A DNA stretch of 64,000 nucleotides, taken from assembly GCA_025200525.1 (NCBI GenBank), contig CM045761.1, positions 58,119,438-58,183,437 of the forward strand, read 5' to 3'. Numbering within the stretch: position 1 is the first letter of the stretch; each line of letters opens with the position of its first letter. Below, one piece after another: positions 55,386-64,000 of the stretch. Origin of the DNA: Camellia lanceoleosa (taxonomy: Eukaryota > Streptophyta > Magnoliopsida > Ericales > Theaceae). A program made the translations under genes and the position numbers. The notes under the pieces were generated by a model. It did no database searches, was not told where the DNA came from, and saw only the letters and a list, made by a program, of their open reading frames with translations.

Positions 55386-58000
55386 GCCGAAAACCCAGAA
55401 GGGCGACCTAGGCAAAATTTAGAGCACAAAAAATTAGAAAAAAGAAAAACTGAGCTCACAAGGTTGAAAACCCGGAAAGGGCGACCTTGGCAAAAGTTAG
55501 AGTGTAAAAGGAGAATGTTAATACACGAGTGAACTCGAACTGAACTACGTAAGGCTTGATTTCTATCTTCGGGATACGTAGGCAACTTCATTCTGAAGTT
55601 CAGCCGTAAACACTTCAAACTCAACTGTCCTATCCATGAGATTGTTTAAGTCATCTTTGTCTTTTTTCAGATCCAAGAGTTCGTTGTGATCTTCACTATG
55701 AGAGTCGGTTACAAAGACATTGCAAAGGTTATTCGCATAAGGGCAATTTTCCATTACGGTGTAGCGCTATTCAGACATGGGGCAACTTTCCATTTTCTAG
55801 ATTCGGGGTTGTATATCTCGAGGATAGATTCCATGTGTGTCAAGTTGTGATCCTTATCGAAAATGGTTTTGAAAAGTTTTAATAAAAGTTGATTTTGTTC
55901 AAATTAATCTTTTTACAACTTAGACCATTTTTGGACCAAAAGGAAAATTTTTTAGTGTCCACAACTTTTAATCCATTGATTTCAAGTACAAAGTTCTCCA
56001 GCTCTCGATGCAAATCAAAGTTGGCTTTTATTACATTCAAAAGGAAACTTGAAAGTACAGATTAAAGCAATAAACTTGGGGCATGGGTGAATCAGGTGTT
56101 CCTATGTCCCTTCCCAGAGCTTGTGGAAGCTTCAGATGCTAAAGTAGGCCCGGTTTGCGCCTCATCTTCAAGTCAAGCCAGACATTCACCAGAAAGGGTG
56201 CAATTGAAATTGGGAATGGGAGCCAGAAGTTTTCTTGTCCTCCATGCAGTGCGATATCGAGCAATTGTGAACCTCGGATGAAGAATGGAGCCGGGTACTC
56301 TACCCTCTCTTCTAGACAAATTTGGTGGTGTCCAAACTGACACCTGAACAAAAATGGAAAGTAGAAGACATAGTGTGTCAGGCCAATTAACTGAATATCG
56401 GGTTGCCAAGACATGCTGTAGTTCATTTTGGGCAGATCAAACCAGGGGCAATGCTGCAATGTGTTAGTAGTTGACCTATTGTACATCCAATGGCACTACT
56501 ACTCTTTGTTCAGGAAATCAACTAGCTGTTGGCAAAAGAAATAGCCTTGGCTGAATATCCAGGGTAAGAGTCCACTACCGTCAACCTGTCCATGAGCCAT
56601 ATCTGGGGAGGGATGAAAGAAAATAGAGATTAAAGAATAGAGAGGTGTATGTGGAGAGAAAAAATGAGAACGGGTTTTTAGAGGAAAATAGAGTGTGAGT
56701 GTCGAGTGATGTAAGAAACACACATTAGATAGGACGGGAAACATTACTTGCAAAAGTAAAGGATTTCCTACAAATTTGGTTGTCTCCCGCTGATGGAAGG
56801 CATCCAAGCCCATCAAAGTCTCGGCCAATGCTAGGCCAATGCAACTCTTGCCTTCTTTCAAGCCTTGGGCCACTTTAATTAGTCAAATGCTAGACCCTCC
56901 GAAACTTGGGGCAAGTAGAAAATGAGCTAACATACATAGACAAAGGGCATGCTGCCGAAAACTCTGCCAAAGACGGTCGTTATGTTCACTGACGTCAGAA
57001 AATCAATGAATGAGGCTGGGAATTTCTAGCTCGCTAGAACCTAGGATCGAGCCTCATGTAAAGTGAGCCCACACATCCTTCCTAAAGCTTGGATGTGACC
57101 AAAAAGGGTTTGAGGCAAGATTTCCTTGTCACGCTGGGATTCCATCAAAACTTGGAATTCTTCAATTGTACGGCGTATCTCTTGCCCTCCAAAGCTAAAA
57201 ACATGTGTAACCAGGTTCCAACACCTAGCTGCGATATGTAGGAACGGAAAACATAGTGGAGAACGACTCATCGGGAATAGTGCATTTATCCCGAAACCCT
57301 AGAAATTCACTTTTTCTGACCTATCTAAAGTTGTAATCCAATTTGAGAGTTTTTCGACAAAGAATGGCTCCATTTGTGGCAAAAACAGAGTTGGAATGAA
57401 GAAACTATGAAGTCTCAGCTTTTGTAGAAAATAAGGCACTGAGTGGAAGACAGGTGGTAACAATCTGGAGGTCCCTAACACTGATGGCCGACATCCACCT
57501 TTTGTAGCCAGTGGTGGCCGACAGCCTCTATTTATGGCCGACAGCATTCTTGTGGTCTTTCTATGTGTTGAGAGTGCTAAGAACCTGTGTTTTGTTCTGC
57601 TCTTAGTGCATTCTGCTATCTTGTTTTAGTAGTTTTGTTGAGTCGCTTTTGAGTTGCTTCAATTTGTTTATCGAGTTGTTTCAATTTGTTTATCGAGTTG
57701 TTTCAATTTGTTTATCAAGTTGTTGTGTTGTTTATCGAGTTGTATTTGTTTTGTTTTTGCTTGTCGAGTTGTTGCGTTGTCTATCGAGTTGTTATTGTTA
57801 GTTGTTTATCGACTTGTCTTACTTTGTTTGTTAAGTGTTGGTCGGTTCATTACCTGATTAAGAAAGTGCCAATACAATGTGCAGTTTTCAATCAAGATCA
57901 ATCTCGTTTTTTTGCTATGCGATGTTATGCGGTGCTCAGAATGCAAAATACAACACTTTTTCATTGAAAAGTTATTTCATTTCGATCATGGTCACTTTTT
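55386..58000. other. 3' spacer of the giant element between integrase and antisense gene
   Basis: A worn direct repeat with the core AAAACCC(A/G)GAA(A/G)GGGCGACC occurs at about 55388 and 55467. Other parts hold no recognisable gene; overlapping frames at 56139-56486 are open on both strands but show no motif. A polypurine tract next to an LTR was not found in the window. Confidence 0.5.
57640..57835. repeat. Minisatellite of GTTTATCGAGTTGTT units
   Basis: Nine or more 15-25 bp units with the core TTTATCGAGTTGTT follow one another. The array is between the convergent 3' ends of integrase and the antisense PMD gene, close to the latter. It is comparable in position to the array at 3400-3985 in the left element. 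Confidence 0.85.
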
Positions 58001-58184
58001 ACAAAAGAGTACAAGTTTTTTTAAAGCAAAACTAAAACCTGTCTAAAGCTGTACAAAGTGCTAACACTACTAGCAAAAGAGAAACTAAATAAAAAATACA
58101 AGAAATCAACGCCAGCTATCTCAAGCTCTAGAGGCCCTCTTCGTCCTCTTCCTCGACGGAACGGACTCTACAGAGTCTCGTCAC

Positions 58185-60558
58185 AACCGCTTATCCGAAC
58201 TAGATGTCAATTAGAATCGAACCGAGTCATCATCGCCTTTGCCTCGAGCCTTCCTCAGATCAAGATCACTACTACAGAATTCGAGCCAAACGTCATCGCT
58301 TCCGCCTCGGATGACTCAACAGGTTGACTCACCATCTCCTCGACCATGGTCTCAGATCATCCTCGCTAGAATAGGCTCAAGGACTACTTCTCACGGGCGC
58401 CTAGCTCGCCTCGACCGCTACCGAACTTGTCTCTCTCTCTCGCCGCCGAGGGGTATCGATAGTCCCGCCGCTATTGCCGCCATTGTTGTCGCCGGTGTTG
58501 TCGGTAGAGGTGGGACTTGAAAAAGAAGTTGATATATGTCAGCCATAGTATGTGTATCAGATGCAAGTATGGTGTGCAAAATGAATACATGTAGAGGTCA
58601 GGTACAGAGTATGAATACAGTATGAAAGTGCAAAATTCAGATGCAGTGTATCAGTGCAGCATGGGAAAATGTTCAGTTGAAATGCCAGTTTCCGTGTGTC
58701 GGCAGAAATATGATGACTGGAATGTAAGAAAATTGAAGAAAATACCTGAATGTCGTGGAAGCCGAGCAGTGCCTCCCTTCTCAAGATCATGCCCTCGAAA
58801 GAAGCTAATAGCTCCAGCAGATCCTCGGTGTATCCTAGAGGTGCCTGTAAATGCATTTGGGAATGATCAATGTCCAGAAAGAATGAATGTTTAAGAGAGA
58901 ATGGAAAATAAATGAAAAAAAACTGTGATGCCTACCGAAGGTAAGTCAAGAGCTCTGAGATATCTATAACTAGTCGCTGGAGGCTCAATCAGAATCTGGT
59001 AAGCCTCGCCGGTGTACCGCCAGCATGTCAACTCGGTCGGAAGCTTTAGCCAACCGAAAACCTGTCTAGCAGGGAGCACCCCTTTGGCCCTACCCCTCGA
59101 TGCATGAGCACGAGTACCCATGAAGGGAGGTATGAGATGTGTCTGGATAAATGTTGTATAGTCCCTCTCTCCGAGAAAGTAGTCTGCATCCACGCATCGA
59201 GTAAAATCAATCACCTCATGAGAGGAAAGGCTCTCTCTAGTCCGCATGGATGGTGAAGGCGGCATGGGAACTACCTGCTGTGGTAAACCCAACGTCTGTC
59301 GTATGAAGAGCTCAACTAAGAACCAGGCTCGACAGATCGGGCCCTCGAGTACAAGCCGATAACGGGAAGCCCCCCTAGCGTCGACAAACTGGTCCTTGAC
59401 TCCCTCAAGCATCGTCGCCTAGGGCTGCCACGAGATCTACAAACAGAGAATGTATAGATTGTTAGTTGCCATTAGATATGCGATATGTAGTAAAGCTGAA
59501 GTGAAGTAGCAATAACCATGAGTTTTGAGTTACCTCTGCCGCGGTCAAGGGGTCGAAGTACCGGCAGAAGAATGGAAAGATCTCCTTGGTCTTCCTCATG
59601 TACCTGTCGTTGTACTAATGAGAGTAAGGTACAACAAGAGGCATCTCCACCTCCGGCTCTAAGGCAAGGGTGGGAAAATATGCATATACCCACAGCTGTA
59701 AAAACCAAAAGGGTAACAATGAGTATACAACAGATAAACACAGGCAATGCAGAAAGCAAAATATGTGTGCAATGTGCAGAGAATGTAGAATACAGAGAAA
59801 ATGCAGAAAGCAAGATGTATAGTACAGCGTACAGAAAGTACAAATGCAAAGCAGAGATCAAACTATGTGTGTGCAGTGTACAGAAAGTGCAAAGCAGAAA
59901 GTACGGTAGGAAACGCGAAGCAGAAAAGTAAACATACCTCCCAGGCTCTCCAGTAGCGGCCGACTCTGTTCCCGCTCTAGCGGGATGTCGAGCTCATGTA
60001 TTCGTACAAGGTGGCCAGGCTAGCGCCGCCCCAGTCGTAAAGCCGGACCTGAGACAAGTCCACCAAGGCACTCAAGAGATATAGCCCAACAGTGTTCACC
60101 CGGTCGATGAACAAAGTGGTGCCGAAGAGGAACATCAAGAATCCTCGGGCGTACTACTTGATCTCCTCTAGGGTCTCTAGCTCTGTTCCTCTGAAATACT
60201 CTAAGAACCAAGTGTATCGCACCATCCCTGATTAGAAGATACAGGCGGCCTCCCACTTGCCTATGTCTGTATCATAAGGGATCGGATAGCCCCCTACCTC
60301 TATGCCAGTGAGCATAACGAAGTCATGGGGAGTCATCGTCATCTCTCTTACGGTAGAGAAATGGAAAGAGTTGGTGGTATCCCACTACCTTTCTACCAGT
60401 GCGCCAAGTAAGGGTCTGCTCGCTATGAGATGAGATAGCCCCATACAGAATAAGCCGAAGCCGGCCTCATCGACAATCTGGCAGACGCCGACGGGGAGCT
60501 CCATGTACTACTCCCTCGCGGATATGGCTCCGTATCCTCTGATAGAGTGTGAGTCCTC
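58185..60558 (-). pseudogene. Antisense plant mobile domain (PMD) gene, exons 2-6, decayed
   Basis: Reading right to left: exon 2 60558-59938, exon 3 59695-59534, exon 4 59436-58936, exon 5 58844-58746, exon 6 from 58515 to about 58185. Every junction visible is GT-AG, and exons 2-5 are 621, 162, 501 and 99 nt, all phase 0. Exon 2 encodes the PMD (PF10536) order: DEAGFGLFCMGLSHLI, LLGALVER, WDTTNSFHFSTVREMTMTP, VGGYPIPYDTDIGKWEAA, FLMFLFGTTLFIDRVN. RYWRAWE then joins LWVYAYFPTL across intron 2, as in other PMD proteins. In-frame stops (five in exon 2, one each in 3 and 4, more in 6) are mostly TAG. PMD proteins occur as host silencing factors (MAIN/MAIL) and inside gypsy and MULE elements; here the place and strand suggest a retroelement-carried copy. 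Confidence 0.82.
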
Positions 60559-60722
60559 CTGAAATCAGAATGAACAGATAAAAGGCAGTGTAAGAAATAC
60601 AGTGTAAGCATGTGTTTGAGACAAGCAGACGAAAGGCAGTGTCAAGAAATACAGTGCAAGAGTGTGATTAATGCAAGAAATACAAGGTACATTGAGGCGA
60701 ATATAAGAATACAGTGTATACC

Positions 60723-63700
60723 TGTAGACACCCCATTTTCGACCGTCCTCAAGACTTGGACGTCACCACTTGAACACTCGGTGATCATCCATGTTCGTGT
60801 TCGTTGGAGTTAGTTCTTTGCCTCAGACCTGACTCCGACTTTGTGTTTGGTTTGCACCAAACACTTGTGTTTTGCAAGGCGGAATGCCTTGTGAGGCATC
60901 CCCACACACCACCGGGCAGCTAGAGGCCGCACTAAATTTTGTCAAAATGACATTTTCGAGATATTTTCTTCCCTCCATACACGTATGGAGGGATGAGCCC
61001 TTGGTTGCTTAGCTTGTAAGTCTTACAAGTTCTATAAGAGAGAAGGCTCTTCTCTTGGCTCAAGGGTTGGAATTCTTGAGAGGTTTCAGCCATTTTAGAC
61101 AGAGAGGAAGCTCTGGTTTAGGTTAGAAAATATATATCTATCCTATATCTATCCTTCTCTTGTTAAACTAGGTGTTTTGTGCCTTACTTTTGCACACTAG
61201 CACCTAGTGCTTCACCTTTCTCTTGGGACAGAGGTTCTAGAGGTTGGTTTTTGATGATTCTTGGCTGATTTTGAGCTCAAAGAAGACACAACACCAAGCT
61301 TTGTGAAGAGGCTTCAAGGGTAAGACACTATACCCTCTTTTTACCCCATTCTTGCAATCTATTTTTGCTTGCTTTAAAATAGTTTTTGGGCTTAGTGTTT
61401 GGCACATAAAAGTTCTGATTTTTGACCCTCTTTATTGTATATTAAGAGTGTTTAGTGGTTTGGGTAGGTTTGACCACCCTTAGGCCTTGAAAAGGGCACT
61501 TTTTGTGCTATTTTGTGAGAGATCCGAGATTTTTGGTGATAGGATCTCTTCACCACTGAAATCTTGAGGGATTTTAGTGGTGAAGAGCATGCCTTGAAGT
61601 CTCAAGAAGGAGAGGGCCACCCCCCTCTCCTTGGTGTCCTTGAAAAGGGCAAGTTTTGGCTTCCTAAGGAGCACCATGTTTGAGTGTGTGTTGAGCATGC
61701 CTTGGTTGTCTTCCATGCTTATATTTCCATGATATAACATGTTTTCAAGTTGGTTTAGGTCTCCTATGCATGCTTAGTATAGTTGCCTTGTAATGCCTCT
61801 TTATGTCTTAACATGCTTAGGTGGTATGCCTTCATTTCTAGCATGTTTTAGACTTGTGTTTGTGAAGATTTTGTGCTCATATTATCATGTTTTAGGTCTG
61901 TCCATAAGTGTTTTGGTCAATCTTGGCATGTTTAATATAGCCCCTTTGCATTTGGCTTGTTGGCCTTAAGAGTGTGCATGTGTAGCATCCCTTTGTTTGC
62001 ATTGTTTTGATGGTTTGGAACCACCTAGCATGCTTTTTCAGTCCCCTAGAGGTGCTTGTAATGTTTACATTGCATGCTTCTTTGTGACTTCTTAAGCTTG
62101 TGTTAAATGCTCCATGTTTTGGTCATGTTGCATGCCTTAGATTCCATGTCCCTTAGATGCCATCTAAGTGGTCCTTTGGGCCTAATTTGACATGCTAAAA
62201 ATCTGTTTTTGGTTGTTTGATGCATGCCATATGTGTTTGTGCTAAGTGTAGTTTAATGCCCTATTGACTTGCTTTAAGCCTAGGCCATTTGCATGCTTTG
62301 TTTAACATGCTTCATCGCATGATTTGGCATCATGTTTGACATGAATTTCGGAGCTTTTCATGCATGCTATTAGCCCATGTTTGTGCCTCTTAAGTGTGCA
62401 TGAGAGTTGCTTTTGTATGCCTTGGGTTTGGACCTTGACACTTGCATGTGTGTGAGTTTGTTTAGTCTCCATTTCTAGGCACTTTGGCCACTGATTTTGG
62501 GCCCATTTGAGGCGCCTAATTCATGTCTAAATCCACCATTTCATTGGTTTGTATGCTTGTCTTGAATGCTTACTTGTATGCTTGCATGAGTGCATCACAT
62601 TCGTCCACATTGCATCCTAGATAACATGCTTAGGATTACACCACATTGACATGCATGCCAAGCCTCTTGAAGTGAGTTTGATAGAGGTTTGGCACCCTTT
62701 TGTGCCTATATGTTTGGCACCCTTTTGTGCCTATATGTTTTGCATGCATTTGAAAGTGAAGTTGCATTCTTGGTCCTTAGGGTCATCATGCATGAAAATG
62801 CGCGATTAGTGGTCCGGGAACCGAGGCGCATGCCCCCTTGAGTCAATAACATGATAGGGGGTGTGTTTGGTGCATAAATGGCTTGAATTGCATTGCCTTG
62901 CATGTTGTTTACTATTTAGTGCCATGAGTGAATTTGGTGCTCGCCTCACGGTGGTACTCCCAGAGGCACTCCGATTTTGGTAATTTTCAAGAGGAGAGCA
63001 GAGGAAACAGAGGCACACTTCTCATCCCGAGGCTTTATTATATAATTAGATTAGTTAATTTATTTAATTGATTTAGTTGATTTGTAATATTTAATTAGCT
63101 AGGGTAGTTAATTATTTATTCTATTATTTTGATCCAATTGTAATAAGTGTGGGTGAGTGGCATGTATGTCTTCCAACCCCATTTCTTTCTAACCCTTTTA
63201 TTTACCCGCACCTTATGGTAATGGACTAGGGCATGTTTATTTTAGCATACCTTATGCAATGCATGCGTGCATTCATGCATTTGTTTACATGCAACATCAT
63301 ACAAATTTCAATTCCAAATTGAATACGTGATACTTGATTTCACATGCCACGTTTAGGGTTAGCCGAGCCACTCTAGATTGCATCTATGGTTGCATTAGCC
63401 ACTTAACATGAACTAGGTCATGCTAACTAGTTTCTTGTTTTTGCGCCGAGTAAGTATTTATGCTTTAGCATATCGCATGCGTGTGAATGTTTACCATGAG
63501 TGCTTATGTGATACTTGAATGGGTGGAGGTTGGATTGCGAGTTGGAACAACTCATTGAAATCCGATTTTAGCCTACTTCGAGTAGCAAAATCTAACATGT
63601 TTTTCGAGACAAAAGATATGCAATGTTTATTTCCAAATTAGGTAATCTAGTCTATACTTGTTTATAACATAGTAATTCTAGGCTAATAATTGGAATAAGA

Positions 63701-63970
63701 GCATGTAATGTTTTCAAAATCGGATATCACGGTTAGTAGAGGCCAAGACCACTTTGGTGATGATTTTGGGCCTTCGTCGTGGTTTCCTAAATTTCCCATT
63801 TAAAAAAAAATATTTAAGTGGCGAATAATCGCAAAGTCCATGTTTGGCACTACTTTTCAAAAATCTGCTTTTCTTCAAAACGACGGTGCGAGTTGGACTC
63901 TTTCAGATGAACCGAGAACACAACAAAAGGGAGTCCGAATCAGAGGCGAGGTCCCTCCGCGACGCAGGCA
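60723..63970 (+). mobile_element. Solo LTR (3.2 kb) of a third related family, inserted at a PMD splice donor
   Basis: It starts TGTAGACACCCCATTTTCGA and ends CGACGCAGGCA. The 5-bp target duplication ATACC is exact at 60718-60722 and 63971-63975. No PBS follows the right end and no polypurine tract precedes the left, so it is neither a 5' LTR nor the 3' LTR of the host element. A TATA-like TCTATAAGAG lies at 61031. Its body differs greatly from the LTRs at 38929 and 47696 but shares ends and scattered blocks (ATACACGTATGGAGG, GTTTCCTAAATTTCCC). Confidence 0.92.
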
Positions 63971-63974
63971 ATAC

Positions 63975-64000
63975 CTTGGTGGCGCCGTAGGATAAATGAG
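63975..64000 (-). pseudogene. PMD antisense gene, end of exon 1 (cut by window edge)
   Basis: On the minus strand the sequence ends ACGGCGCCACCAAG and is followed by GTAT, a good 5' splice site. The reading frame HLSYGATK joins in phase 0 to EDSHSIRGYGA of exon 2 at 60558. Only 26 bases are visible, so the assignment rests on the splice-site match and on the continuous phase. Confidence 0.5.

Larger units (their letters stand above)
38929..64000 (+). mobile_element. Giant Ty3/gypsy retrotransposon, Tat/Ogre-like, 3' end beyond the window
   Basis: Order on the plus strand: 5' LTR (38929-42341), PBS (42347-42364), leader, gag, protease, RT, degenerate RNase H, archaeal-type RNase H, integrase (to 55385), then a 3' region with an antisense PMD gene running to the window edge. 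Two solo LTRs from related families are inserted (47696-52410, 60723-63970). Without them the visible part is still about 17 kb, the size class of Ogre-type Tat elements. Stops, mostly TAG, are frequent in all domains, so this copy is dead. Confidence 0.9.

Noticed and set aside
56139..56486. 115-codon minus-strand frame in the 3' spacer
   Set aside because: Other frames on both strands are open over the same bases and no motif is recognisable.
60723..63970. LTR at 60723 as the 3' LTR of the giant element
   Set aside because: It has its own exact ATACC duplication, no polypurine tract before it, and a body very different from the 5' LTR at 38929; antisense PMD sequence continues on its far side.
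1..64000. CRISPR array, bacterial operon, rRNA or endogenous pararetrovirus
   Set aside because: The tandem arrays have no uniform repeat-spacer pattern; pol order with integrase after RNase H and the presence of LTRs identify Ty3/gypsy elements; nothing bacterial or viral was seen.

Overview
This is nuclear DNA of a flowering plant, most likely a eudicot. The evidence is a plastid-targeted membrane methyltransferase gene, a SIAMESE-RELATED type cell-cycle inhibitor, a MIR172-like hairpin, AT-rich intergenic DNA, and Ty3/gypsy retroelements of the plant-only Tat lineage (double RNase H). I cannot name the species. By my reading well over half of the window is transposable-element sequence.

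Layout. (1) 1-10356: a decayed Tat-lineage LTR retrotransposon on the minus strand. It has its 5' LTR, PBS, gag, protease, RT, two RNase H domains and integrase. Beyond integrase lies a minisatellite and then an antisense (+) gene resembling the 'putative gypsy type transposon' family; the 3' LTR is off the left edge. A 140-bp Tourist-like MITE splits RT. (2) 10357-38928: the gene-bearing segment. It holds the methyltransferase CDS (12245-13435), an RPL12 pseudogene fragment (about 21494-21690), the SMR-like CDS (22693-22914) and the MIR172-like hairpin (about 34640-34790). Between these lie many small DNA transposons whose ends and target-site duplications can be read directly: hAT (8-bp TSD), PIF/Harbinger-Tourist (3-bp TSD), Mutator-like (10-bp TSD) and CACTA (3-bp TSD, nested in a hAT), plus SINE-like remnants and several local duplications. 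(3) 38929-64000: a very large plus-strand Tat/Ogre-like retrotransposon. It has a 3.4-kb 5' LTR, PBS, gag, protease, RT, two RNase H domains and integrase, then a long 3' region carrying an antisense gene of the plant mobile domain (PMD) family. Two foreign solo LTRs sit inside it: 4.7 kb in RT (47696-52410) and 3.2 kb in a PMD intron (60723-63970). Its 3' LTR is off the right edge.

The most interesting points are these. The antisense PMD gene has five consecutive in-window GT-AG/phase-0 exons or exon boundaries, although its coding sequence is decayed. The solo LTR at 60723-63970 lies exactly on that gene's 5' splice site. The MIR172-like hairpin has a C substitution that removes the usual G:U pair with the canonical AP2 target. 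A hAT insertion has its own empty-site control in a neighbouring tandem duplicate. In the left retroelement, three different pol catalytic motifs are lost by changes of the same G-to-A type.

The two retroelements share one plan: pol on one strand, a convergent unrelated gene on the other, and a tandem repeat between or near their 3' ends. No bacterial-type operons, CRISPR arrays, rRNA or intact tRNA genes were seen.
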